Below, piece by piece: positions 5,546 through 12,517 of a stretch of DNA of 13,228 nt. A model generated the notes under the pieces. It saw only the letters and a program-made list of their open reading frames with translations. It searched no databases and had not been told where the DNA came from. Within the stretch, counting starts at the first letter, position 1; each line of letters opens with the position of its first letter. A program made the translations under genes and the position numbers. Source of the DNA: DASZYF01 sp035545535 (lineage in GTDB: Bacteria > Actinomycetota > Actinomycetes > Mycobacteriales > CAJCIY01); assembly GCA_035545535.1 (NCBI GenBank), contig DASZYF010000215.1:1-13228 (forward strand). The letters run 5' to 3'.

Positions 5546-6529
5546 ATGGAGCACCGCCGCCTCGGCCGGTCCGGTCTCGTCGTCAGCGAGATCGCGTACG
5601 GCAACTGGCTCACCCACGGCTCGCAGATCGAGCAGGACGCCGCCACCGCCTGCGTGCACGCCGCGCTCGACCAGGGCATCACGTTCTTCGACACCGCCGA
5701 CGTGTACGCACAGGGCAAGGCCGAGCTCGCGCTCGCCGCGGCGCTCAAGGGTGAGCGCCGCTCGTCCTACGTGCTGGCGACGAAGGTGTTCTGGCCGACC
5801 GGCGACAAGCCGACCGACAAGGGCCTGTCGCGCAAGCACATCTTCGAGTCGCTGCACGCTTCGCTCGAGCGGCTCGGGACCGACTACGTCGACCTGTACC
5901 AGGCGCACCGCTACGACCCGGAGACACCCCTCGACGAGGTGCTGAAGGCGTTCGACGACCTCGTCCGCCAGGGCAAGGTGCACTACGTCGGCATCAGCGA
6001 GTGGCCCGCGGAGCGCATCGCCGAGGCGATCGCGCTGGCGACCGAGATGGGCTTCGACCGCATCGTGTCGTCACAGCCGCAGTACTCGATGCTGTGGCGC
6101 ACGATCGAGGCGAAGGTCGTGCCGCTGTGCCGCCAGGAGAGCATCGGGCAGATCGTCTGGTCGCCGATCGCGCAGGGCGTGCTGTCCGGCAAGTACCAGC
6201 CCGGGCAGCCGCCGCCCGCGGGCACGCGCGGCACCGACGAGACCGGCGGCGCGAACAACATCGCGTGGCTGCTCAACGACTTCACGCTGACGAAGGTCCA
6301 GGCGCTTCGCCCCATCGCCGAGCAGGTCGGCCTGTCGATGGCCGCGCTCGCGGTGGCGTGGGTGCTGCAGAACGACAACGTCTCCGCGGCCATCATCGGC
6401 GCGTCCCGTCCCGAGCAGGTCGCCGACAACTGCACCGCCGCGGGCGTGAAGCTGACCGACGACGTGATGAAGGCGATCGACGCGGCCCTCGAAGGCGCCG
6501 TGATCGACAACCCCGACTTCGTCGGTTAG
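5546..6529 (+). CDS. Aldo/keto reductase, Kvbeta/YghZ-like
   Basis: This 327-residue (alpha/beta)8-barrel NADPH-dependent oxidoreductase reduces aldehydes or ketones in the cytoplasm. The catalytic tetrad is complete: Asp49 and Tyr54 in FFDTADVYAQG, Lys80 in ATKVFW, and His121 in QAHRYD. Family strings include MEHRRLGRSGLVVSEIAYG at the start, VHYVGISEW, and IIGASRPEQVADN in the cofactor-binding tail. The pattern (YSMLWR, SPIAQGVLSGKY, VAWVLQNDNVSAAIIG) is closest to the AKR6/AKR14 group (potassium channel beta subunit-like, YghZ). The physiological substrate cannot be told. Start ATG 5546 matches the family N-terminus. The gene stands alone, converging on the small minus-strand gene 12 bases later. 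Confidence 0.92.
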   Translation: MEHRRLGRSGLVVSEIAYGNWLTHGSQIEQDAATACVHAALDQGITFFDTADVYAQGKAELALAAALKGERRSSYVLATKVFWPTGDKPTDKGLSRKHIFESLHASLERLGTDYVDLYQAHRYDPETPLDEVLKAFDDLVRQGKVHYVGISEWPAERIAEAIALATEMGFDRIVSSQPQYSMLWRTIEAKVVPLCRQESIGQIVWSPIAQGVLSGKYQPGQPPPAGTRGTDETGGANNIAWLLNDFTLTKVQALRPIAEQVGLSMAALAVAWVLQNDNVSAAIIGASRPEQVADNCTAAGVKLTDDVMKAIDAALEGAVIDNPDFVG

Positions 6530-6541
6530 CTGCCGGTCAGC

Positions 6542-6739
6542 TCACTCCGCGGGGTCGAGCGACATCGGGTAGACGACCGCGCCGTCCTGCAGGAGCGCGA
6601 CGCCGTGCACGCCCGCCTCGAGCAGCTCGCGGAAGTTCTCACCGATCCAGGTCTCCGCGTCGGACTGGCTCCCGAAGGCGGGCGCCACCGGGGCGTCGTC
6701 GGTGGTGGGCCGCTCGTCGTAGCGCCAGGTCCAGGTCAC
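6542..6739 (-). CDS. Small conserved-looking protein of unknown function (65 residues)
   Basis: This is a 65-residue acidic protein starting at a GTG (6739-6737). It begins MTWTWRYDERPTTDDAP and continues FGSQSDAETWIGENFRELLEAGVHGVALLQDGAVVYPMSL. The pattern suggests a small alpha/beta fold with Trp-rich strands and one amphipathic helix. I recall similar short actinobacterial hypotheticals with the FGSQSDAE-WIGE-WRELL-AGV pattern, but no function. It has no signal peptide or membrane segment. It is divergent from the riboswitch-controlled operon, so the short region from 6740 may act as a two-way promoter. Its stop is 12 bases from that of the aldo/keto reductase. Confidence 0.7.
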   Translation of the reverse strand: MTWTWRYDERPTTDDAPVAPAFGSQSDAETWIGENFRELLEAGVHGVALLQDGAVVYPMSLDPAE

Positions 6740-6744
6740 CGCGC

Positions 6745-6750
6745 TATCGT
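6745..6750 (+). promoter_or_regulatory. Candidate -10 box of the cobalamin riboswitch transcript
   Basis: TATCGT fits TANNNT and would place the transcript start near 6757, just before the riboswitch aptamer. There is no clear -35 element at the usual distance. The choice rests mainly on position. Confidence 0.35.
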
Positions 6751-6764
6751 CGCACCGCTACACG

Positions 6765-6893
6765 AACTGCCAGCACGACCGCGTGGCCGTGGGGGAAGTC
6801 CGGTGCGACTCCGGCGCTGACCCGCAACCGTGTGCCCGCCCGCTCCCCCGAGCGGACGGGTGAGCCGGGGCACCCACACCATGCGGAACCACC
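6765..6893 (+). ncRNA. Cobalamin (AdoCbl) riboswitch aptamer
   Basis: The conserved core of the B12 riboswitch is readable. GGGGGAAGTCCGGTGCGACT (6791-6810) is followed by CCGGCGCTGACCCGCAACCG (6811-6830), corresponding to the family pattern GGGAA-GGTG-A-TCC-GC-G-CCCGC-AC-GT. A closing helix GTGCCC (6832-6837) with GGGCAC (6868-6873) encloses a hairpin CCGCTC/GAGCGG (6840-6845 with 6850-6855). GTGAGCCGGGG at 6860-6870 matches the 3' conserved block. The outer limits are approximate. Binding of adenosylcobalamin is expected to lower expression of the transport operon downstream. A fold calculation or an Rfam Cobalamin model search would fix the exact boundaries. Confidence 0.93.
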
Positions 6894-6941
6894 CACCCGT
6901 CGTGGTCTGCGGGATCGGGTCCGGCCGCCCGTCGATCCACA

Positions 6942-6984
6942 GGGCGCCTCCGGGTCCTCTCTCCCAGCGACCCAAGGAGGCCCC
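6942..6984 (+). promoter_or_regulatory. Ribosome-site-sequestering hairpin (riboswitch expression platform)
   Basis: The left arm GGG-C-GCCTCC-GGGT (6942-6955) can pair with ACCC-AA-GGAGGC-CCC (6970-6984). That gives 13 base pairs with a one-base and a two-base bulge and a 14-base loop. The right arm contains the Shine-Dalgarno sequence AAGGAGG (6974-6980) and ends two bases before the GTG at 6986. The hairpin would block translation, so the riboswitch probably acts at translation initiation. How the aptamer connects to this stem is not determined. A GGATCG/CGATCC helix (6912-6917 with 6933-6938) lies between. Confidence 0.65.
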
Positions 6985-6985
6985 T

Positions 6986-8032
6986 GTGAGACGCACCGCC
7001 CTCATCGCCGCAGCCAGTGCTGCGGCGCTCGCCCTGCCCGCCGCGGCCATCCCGGCCGCCGCCGCCCCACCGAAGTTCTCGACCGACGACGCGCGGCTCG
7101 GCGGCTCGTGGCTCGCCCACCAGCTCACGCCCGCCGGCTACGCGCGCGACGCCAAGGGCAAGCCGAGCCCCAGCGACACCGCGGGCGTCGTGCTCGCGCT
7201 CGCCGCGGCGGGCCTCGGCCCGGTCGCCCAGCAGCACGCGACCGCGTGGCTCGCGAAGCACGTGAACCTCTACGTGCGCGACAAGACCGGCAAGGACAAG
7301 GCGGGCGAGCTCGCGACGCTCATCCTCGTCGCCGACAGCCAGGGCACCGACCCGACGAGGTTCGGCGGCACCAACCTGGTCAAGCGGCTGCAGAAGACGC
7401 AGCACAAGACCGGCGCGGACGCGGGGCTGTACGGCTCGCAGGACCCGACGTACGACGGTGCATACCGCCAGGGCCTCGCGCTGCTCGCGCTGTCGACGGC
7501 CAAGGCGAACAACAAGCTCGGCGTCGGCTGGCTCGTCAAGCAGGAGTGCGCCGACGGTGGTTGGTCCGCGCACAAGGACCCGGGTGCGGCCTGCGCGTTC
7601 GAGGACACCAACTCGACCGCGCTCGCCGTCGAGTCGCTCGCGACCCTCGGTCGCGCCGTCGGCCGCGGCGTGCGGTGGCTGCACGGGCAGCAGCTCGCCG
7701 ACGGTGGCTGGGGCTACGGCGTCTCGACGCCGCAGTACCCGACGAGCGCGGACCCGGACTCGACGGCCGTCGTGATCCAGGGCCTCATCGCCGCGGGCAA
7801 GGACCTCACGTCCTCGGCGTGGCGCAAGAAGGGCGGCACGGCGTTCACCGCGCTCGACTCCTTCGAGCTCGGCTGCCTCGCGCCGGCCAAGCAGCGGGGC
7901 GCCTACTTCTACCCGGGCGGCATCAAGAAGCCGAACCTGCTCGCGACGGAGCAGGCGGTCGTCGCCGCGGCCGGCAAGGCGTTCCCGCTCGGGCACACCG
8001 AGGCGGACACGCGCTCCGTCCACTGCGCCTGA
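6986..8032 (+). CDS. Secreted alpha/alpha-barrel repeat protein (squalene-cyclase/transcobalamin-like fold)
   Basis: This is a 348-residue exported protein. The signal peptide is MRRTALIAAASAAALALPAA followed by AIPAAAA, cleaved near residue 27. The mature part has repeated helix pairs of the prenyltransferase/squalene oxidase type: two ADGGW turns (WLVKQECADGGWSA, 182-195; WLHGQQLADGGWGYG, 231-245) and recurring Asp/Ser-Thr helix starts (SDTAGVVLAL, EDTNSTALAVESL, DPDSTAVVIQGL). Animal intrinsic factor and transcobalamin use this fold to bind cobalamin. Cys188, 203, 297 and 347 could form two disulfides. The GTG at 6986 is set by the AAGGAGG site and the signal peptide; an upstream in-frame GTG at 6830 lies in the riboswitch. 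It is the first gene of the operon. A role in corrinoid capture is inferred, and enzymatic cyclase activity is unlikely. Confidence 0.85.
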   Translation: MRRTALIAAASAAALALPAAAIPAAAAPPKFSTDDARLGGSWLAHQLTPAGYARDAKGKPSPSDTAGVVLALAAAGLGPVAQQHATAWLAKHVNLYVRDKTGKDKAGELATLILVADSQGTDPTRFGGTNLVKRLQKTQHKTGADAGLYGSQDPTYDGAYRQGLALLALSTAKANNKLGVGWLVKQECADGGWSAHKDPGAACAFEDTNSTALAVESLATLGRAVGRGVRWLHGQQLADGGWGYGVSTPQYPTSADPDSTAVVIQGLIAAGKDLTSSAWRKKGGTAFTALDSFELGCLAPAKQRGAYFYPGGIKKPNLLATEQAVVAAAGKAFPLGHTEADTRSVHCA

Positions 8033-8042
8033 GCGACGGCTC

Positions 8043-8963
8043 GTGCTGAACCGGGCCCGGACGGGGCTTGCGCTCACCGTCGCGCTGTGCGCGACGGTGC
8101 TGCCGCTCGCCCTGTCCGGCCCGGCGCACGCGGCGACCCAGCTGGAGTGCATCGGCGTCGTCGTCGATCCGGCGGGCTCGGGCTCGCCACGGGCACCCGA
8201 CACGTACTGCGCGACGGTGCCGTACGGCGCGACCGGCCAGCAGGTCCTGGCGGCGCGCGCGAAGGCGCTCAACCGCCCGCAGCCGCGCTACCAGGGCGGC
8301 CTGCTCTGCGCGATCGATGGCTACCCGGCGACCGGCTGCGGCGAGCACGACACCGCGCGCGGCGGCTACGACTACTGGTCCTACTGGCACAAGCGGCGCG
8401 GCTCCAGCCAGTGGGTCTACTCGGGCACGGGCGCCGACCAGTACTCCCCGGTGCCGGGCGACCTCGAGGGGTGGGCGTTCCAGGAGGGCGGCGCCGAAGG
8501 CGGCCGGGTGCCTCCGGACGTGAGTGCCGAGTCGGTGTGCGCAACCGCGCGACCGGCCGCAAGCGGCGCGTCGTCAGCCCCGTCGTCGAAGAAGCCGTCC
8601 GCGACGACGCCCGCGACGCGGCCGGCGACGAAGGCGCCCACGAAGAGCGCGACCCCGACGCCGGCGGCGACGAAGCCATCGACATCGTCGCCCGCACCGA
8701 GCGTCGCGAGCACGGCGCTCATCACCGGCAGGGGTCCGACCACGCCGCCGCCGTCCGTCGACCCGTCGTTCACGTCGCACCCGCCCGTGACGACGACGCC
8801 CGCCGCCGGGTCGTCGTCGCCCGCGGTCGTCGCGCCCGCGGTCGCCGACGCGACGCCGACCAAGAAGGGCGGCGGCCCACCCGTCGGCGCGATCGTCGCG
8901 GGCATCGCGGTGCTGCTGCTCGCCGCGGGAGCGTTCGCGCGCTCGCGGATGACCCGGCGATGA
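8043..8963 (+). CDS. Secreted, membrane-anchored DUF4430/SCO2322-like protein
   Basis: This 306-residue protein starts at GTG 8043, ten bases after the preceding stop. The signal peptide is LTVALCATVLPLALSGPAHA, with cleavage after residue 30. The globular domain spans about 31-166 and holds ECIGVVVDP, GGLLCAIDGYPATGCG, YDYWSYWHKRRGSSQWVYSG and the PGDLEGWAF turn. These are typical of the Streptomyces SCO2322 family and resemble DUF4430, the transcobalamin-like C-terminal beta domain. Residues ~170-275 are a low-complexity Ser/Thr/Pro/Ala linker, long enough to cross a cell wall. A membrane helix (~281-298) and RSRMTRR tail follow. There is no LPXTG motif, so anchoring is to the membrane. It probably partners the preceding protein at the cell surface. 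The domain assignment is from motif memory. Confidence 0.8.
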   Translation: MLNRARTGLALTVALCATVLPLALSGPAHAATQLECIGVVVDPAGSGSPRAPDTYCATVPYGATGQQVLAARAKALNRPQPRYQGGLLCAIDGYPATGCGEHDTARGGYDYWSYWHKRRGSSQWVYSGTGADQYSPVPGDLEGWAFQEGGAEGGRVPPDVSAESVCATARPAASGASSAPSSKKPSATTPATRPATKAPTKSATPTPAATKPSTSSPAPSVASTALITGRGPTTPPPSVDPSFTSHPPVTTTPAAGSSSPAVVAPAVADATPTKKGGGPPVGAIVAGIAVLLLAAGAFARSRMTRR

Positions 8964-8973
8964 GCGACCCGCG

Positions 8974-10080
8974 GTGAAGGTGCGTGAGGTCCACCCGGCC
9001 GCCTGGTGGCTGTGGTCGCTCGGGCTCGCGCTCCTCGCGAGCCGCACGACGAACATGCTGCTCGTCGCGTTGATCCTCGCGATGACGACGTTCGTCGCGC
9101 TGTCGTGCCGCCGCCCGAGCCCGTGGAGCAGCGCGTACCTCGTGTTCGTCAAGATCGGCATCGCGGCGGTCGTGCTCCGCGTGACGCTGACCGCCCTCGC
9201 CGGCGCGCCCATCGGGACGCACGTGCTCGTGACGTTGCCGCAGGCGCACCTGCCGCACGTGTTCGCCGGCACCCGCATCGGCGGGCCGATCACCGCGGAG
9301 GAGCTCGCGCTGTCCGCCGAGGAGGGCGTGCGCCTGCTCGCGATGCTGGCGTGCGTGGGGGTGGCGAACGTGGTGACGACCCCGAGCCGCCTCGTGAAGT
9401 CGATGCCGGCGGCGCTGTACGAGGCCGGCCTCGCCGTCACGGTCGCCGTGTCGATAGCGCCGCAGACCGTCGCCCAGCTGCGCCGCGTGCGGGCCGCGCG
9501 CCGGCTGCGCGGACGGCCCACCCGCGGGCTGGCGGGCGTGCGGGGCCTCGGCGTGCCGGTGCTCGAGGGTGCGCTCGCATCGTCGCTCGCACTGGCCGCG
9601 GCGATGGACTCCCGCGGGTACGGGCGGCGCGTGCCCGTGCGCCGCGGCCGCCGCGTCATCGCGAGCACGGCCGCGCTGGGCGGCATCGTCGTCGTCGGGG
9701 CCGGGACCTACGGCATCACCGGCGGCGGGCCGCGGTGGTTCGGCTGGCCCCTGCTGTCGGCCGGCGCCGTCCTGCTCGTCACCGGTCTGCTGCTCGGCGG
9801 TGCGCGCAGCCCCCGCACCCGCTACCGCGCCGACCGCTGGGACGTGCGCGCCAGCGCCCTCGCGGCGCTCGGCGTGCTCGCCGTCATCGCGACGACGGCG
9901 TCCGACGGCGACCCGCTGCTCACGCCCGGCGATCCGCTCGCGGTTCCGAACCTGCCGTGGCTCCCCGCGGCGGCCGTGCTCGTCGCCGCGCTGGCGGCGT
10001 TCCTCGATCCCGCGCCGCGCCGGGCGAAGCCGACGGCCGACCCCCCGGTCGGCTCGGCGCCGTTGCGAGCCGCCGCGTGA
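8974..10080 (+). CDS. ECF transporter T component (CbiQ-like)
   Basis: This 368-residue integral membrane protein couples the ATPases of an energy-coupling factor importer to its substrate-binding S subunit. The N-terminal half is the standard T fold: membrane helices, the ANVVTTPSRLVKSMP segment, and both cytoplasmic coupling motifs, RAARRLRG (Ala-Arg-Arg at 175-177) and MDSRGYGRR (Ser-Arg-Gly at 213-215). The C-terminal third adds hydrophobic helices (IASTAALGGIVVVGAGTYGI, LLSAGAVLLVTGLLLGG, and two more), so it is longer than the usual ~260 residues. Start GTG 8974 gives MKVREVHPAAWWLWSLG. Between the previous stop and this start lies only the 6-codon frame ATGAGCGACCCGCGGTGA (8960-8977), probably not a gene. 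The stop overlaps the next GTG by three bases. Confidence 0.9.
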   Translation: MKVREVHPAAWWLWSLGLALLASRTTNMLLVALILAMTTFVALSCRRPSPWSSAYLVFVKIGIAAVVLRVTLTALAGAPIGTHVLVTLPQAHLPHVFAGTRIGGPITAEELALSAEEGVRLLAMLACVGVANVVTTPSRLVKSMPAALYEAGLAVTVAVSIAPQTVAQLRRVRAARRLRGRPTRGLAGVRGLGVPVLEGALASSLALAAAMDSRGYGRRVPVRRGRRVIASTAALGGIVVVGAGTYGITGGGPRWFGWPLLSAGAVLLVTGLLLGGARSPRTRYRADRWDVRASALAALGVLAVIATTASDGDPLLTPGDPLAVPNLPWLPAAAVLVAALAAFLDPAPRRAKPTADPPVGSAPLRAAA

Positions 10081-11696
10081 TCCGGCTCGATGCGGTGACC
10101 GTGACGCTGCCCGGCCGGGCCGAGCCGGTGCTGCGCAACATCGACCTGCACGTGCCCGAAGGCGAGCTGTGCCTCGTGGTCGGCCGCACCGGCACCGGCA
10201 AGACGACGCTGCTGCGCTGTGTCAGCGCGCACATGCCGCACATCACAGGTGGCGTCCTCGCAGGGCACGTGAGCGTCGGCGGCCGCGACACCCGCGACCA
10301 CCCGCCGCGCGAGCTCGCCGACCTCGTGGGCGTCGTCGGGCAGGACGCGGTTGCGACGTTCGTCACCGACCGGGTGGAGGACGAGCTCGCCTACGCGATG
10401 GAGTCGCTGGGCGTCGCTCCCGACACGATGCGCCGGCGCGTCGAGGAGACGCTCGACCTGCTCGGCCTCGCCGACGTGCGCGACCGGGCGCTGCTGTCCC
10501 TGTCCGCCGGGCAGCAGCAGCGCGTCGCGATCGGCGCTGTGCTCACCGCGCACCCGCGGGTGCTCGTCCTCGACGAGCCGACGAGCGCGCTCGACCCGCC
10601 GGCCGCCGAAGAGGTCCTCGCCGTGCTGACGCGCCTGGTGCACGACCTCGGCCTCACGGTCCTCATGGCCGAGCACCGGCTCGAGCGGGTCGTGCAGTAC
10701 GCCGACCGCGTCGCGCACCTCGACGAGGACGGCCGCATCACCGCGGGCGATCCTGCGACCGTGCTCGAGCACGCCTCGGTCGCCCCTCCCGTGGTGTCGC
10801 TCGCCCGCATCGCCGGGTGGTCTCCCCCACCTCTCTCGGTGCGGGACGCGCGGCGCATCGCCGGCCCGTTGCGCGAACGCCTCGCGACATCGCCCGCGGT
10901 CACGCGCACCCCGTCCGCGTTCGGCGACGTGCTGGCGCACGTGCGGCGCGCATCGGTGGTGCGCGACGACGTGACGGCGCTCCGCGACGTCGAGCTCACC
11001 GTGCGCCGCGGCGAGGTGGTGGCGCTGATGGGCCGCAACGGCGCCGGCAAGTCGACACTGCTCGAGACGCTCGCGGGCCTGCTGACGCCGACGCGTGGCT
11101 CGGTCACCGTCGCCGGCGCGACCCCGCACAAGCTGACGTCGCGCAACCTCGTGCGCACGGTCGGTCTCGTGCCGCAGGAGCCGGGCGACCTGCTCTACGC
11201 CGCCACCGTCGCCGCCGAGTGCGCGACCGCCGACACCGAGACCGGGCTCGACGCCGGGGCGACGGCGGCCGCGCTCGACCGGCTGCTGCCCGGACTGCTC
11301 ACGACCCGCGCCGACGTGCATCCGCGCGACCTGTCCGAGGGCCAGCGGCTCGCGCTCGCGCTGGCCGTCGTGCTCGCCGGCCGTCCGCCGCTGGTGCTGC
11401 TCGACGAACCCACACGGGGGCTGGACTATCCCGCGAAGGCGCGGCTCGCGCAGTGGCTCGACGAGCTCGCCGCCGACGGGCACGGCATCGTCCTCGCTAC
11501 GCACGACGTCGAGCTGGCCGCCGAGTGCGCGCATCGCACCGTCGTGCTGGCCGACGGCGAGGTCGTGGCCGACGGCCCGTCCCGCGAGATCGTCACCGCG
11601 TCGCCCGCGTTCGCGCCGCAGGTGGCGAAGATCCTCGCGCCCGGGCCGTGGCTGACCGTGGCCGACGTCGAAGCCGCGCTGGAGGCGGCGTCATGA
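10077..11696 (+). CDS. ECF transporter ATP-binding protein, two fused ATPase domains
   Basis: This 539-residue protein carries both ATPase subunits of an ECF importer in one chain (EcfA and EcfA' fused). Domain 1 has Walker A GRTGTGKTT (36-44), an LSAGQ signature (142-146, normally LSGGQ), Walker B LVLDEP with Asp166/Glu167, and switch His200. Domain 2 has GRNGAGKST (319-327), LSEGQ (419-423), LLDEP with Asp443/Glu444, and His476. Both sites keep the catalytic Glu and His. The ~235-290 region links them. It starts at GTG 10077, overlapping the T gene stop, and its own stop overlaps the next ATG. Because this operon has its own A, A' and T parts, it is a dedicated (group I-type) ECF system rather than one sharing a general energy module. 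Confidence 0.93.
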   Translation: MIRLDAVTVTLPGRAEPVLRNIDLHVPEGELCLVVGRTGTGKTTLLRCVSAHMPHITGGVLAGHVSVGGRDTRDHPPRELADLVGVVGQDAVATFVTDRVEDELAYAMESLGVAPDTMRRRVEETLDLLGLADVRDRALLSLSAGQQQRVAIGAVLTAHPRVLVLDEPTSALDPPAAEEVLAVLTRLVHDLGLTVLMAEHRLERVVQYADRVAHLDEDGRITAGDPATVLEHASVAPPVVSLARIAGWSPPPLSVRDARRIAGPLRERLATSPAVTRTPSAFGDVLAHVRRASVVRDDVTALRDVELTVRRGEVVALMGRNGAGKSTLLETLAGLLTPTRGSVTVAGATPHKLTSRNLVRTVGLVPQEPGDLLYAATVAAECATADTETGLDAGATAAALDRLLPGLLTTRADVHPRDLSEGQRLALALAVVLAGRPPLVLLDEPTRGLDYPAKARLAQWLDELAADGHGIVLATHDVELAAECAHRTVVLADGEVVADGPSREIVTASPAFAPQVAKILAPGPWLTVADVEAALEAAS

Positions 11697-12517
11697 CGAC
11701 GCTCGCCCCTCCGCTGCGGCCGCCGACGAGCGTGCGCGCGGTCCAGGTGCGCTGGCGCAGCGGCCTCGCCCTCGCCGCGACGTCGGTGCTGGGCGTCGCC
11801 GCGTTCCTGTGGCCGTTGTTCATCGGGCACGGGGCAGGCATCGACGGGCACGAGGCGGACGCGCCGTTCATCGTCGCCGGACTGCTCGCCCTGCTGCTCG
11901 CGACGGTGCTGGCCGAGCTCGCCGACGGCGGCATCGACGCGCGGGCGCTGGCGATGCTCGGGGTGCTCGCGTCGGCCGGCTCGCTGCTGCGCCTGCTCGA
12001 CCCCCGCATCGCGCTGACGGAAGGCATGGTCTTCTTCCTCCTCGCGCCGGCCGGCCGCGCGCTGGGCCGCGGCTTCGGTTTCCTGCTGGGCGCGCTGACG
12101 CTGTTCGCGTCCGCGCTGCTCACGGTCGGCGTCGGCCCGTGGCTGCCGTTCCAGATGCTGGGTGCCGGGTGGTTCGCGTTCGGCGCCGGCTGCCTGCCGC
12201 AACGCGTGCACGGCCGCGCCGAGGTGCTGATGCTGGCGGTCTACGCCGTGGCGGCGTCGGAGATCTACGGCATCCTGCTCGACTTCTCGTTCTGGCCGTT
12301 CCGCATCGGCACCACGACGCCGCAGCTCGACTACGTCCCCGGCGGATCGGTCGCGACGAACCTGCACCACTTCTGGGCCTTCCACTCGGCGACCGGAGTC
12401 GGCTGGGACCTGCTGCGCGGGTTCGGCACGTTCGTGCTCGTCATCGCGGCCGGGCGGCCGGTGCTCGCCGCACTGCGGCGGGCATCGCGGCACGCGGGGT
12501 TCGAGGAGGCGCCGTGA
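11693..12517 (+). CDS. ECF transporter S component, probably for cobalamin or a corrinoid
   Basis: This 274-residue membrane protein has about six predicted helices, among them LALAATSVLGVAAFLWPLFI, FIVAGLLALLLATVLAEL, FGFLLGALTLFASALLTVG and LLRGFGTFVLVIAAGRPVL. The conserved GPWLPFQMLGAGWFAFGAGCLP segment is typical of S components that recognise vitamins. Substrate specificity is not readable from the sequence. The B12 riboswitch at the head of the operon makes cobalamin the best guess, similar in role to CbrT. A poorly hydrophobic insert with TTTPQLDYVPGGSVATNLHHF lies between the last helices and may face outside, where the secreted partner proteins would be. ATG 11693 overlaps the ATPase stop and the gene's stop overlaps the next GTG. 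Confidence 0.85.
   Translation: MTTLAPPLRPPTSVRAVQVRWRSGLALAATSVLGVAAFLWPLFIGHGAGIDGHEADAPFIVAGLLALLLATVLAELADGGIDARALAMLGVLASAGSLLRLLDPRIALTEGMVFFLLAPAGRALGRGFGFLLGALTLFASALLTVGVGPWLPFQMLGAGWFAFGAGCLPQRVHGRAEVLMLAVYAVAASEIYGILLDFSFWPFRIGTTTPQLDYVPGGSVATNLHHFWAFHSATGVGWDLLRGFGTFVLVIAAGRPVLAALRRASRHAGFEEAP

Noticed and set aside
6527..6541. Short inverted repeat AGCTG/CAGCT between the aldo/keto reductase and the small minus gene as a terminator
   Set aside because: Five base pairs with a tiny loop and no U tract are too weak to call.
6830..6985. GTG at 6830 as start of the barrel protein (52 more residues)
   Set aside because: This would translate the riboswitch core and the sequestering hairpin and would put the signal peptide inside the protein. 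GTG 6986 has AAGGAGG and a clean signal peptide.
8550..8868. GACG/CGTCG-rich repetitive DNA as a possible CRISPR or tandem repeat element
   Set aside because: There is no regular unit or spacer. The pattern comes from codons of a Ser/Thr/Pro/Ala stalk in the plus-strand gene.
8960..8977. Five-residue frame ATG AGC GAC CCG CGG TGA between the DUF4430-like gene and the T gene
   Set aside because: It is too short to support as a gene. At most it helps ribosomes pass from the stop at 8961 to the GTG at 8974.
9569..11692. Plus-strand open frame of about 708 codons before the S component, in another frame
   Set aside because: It is a shadow of the T and ATPase genes, Arg/Pro/Ala-rich, with no domain. 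The S component starts at ATG 11693.
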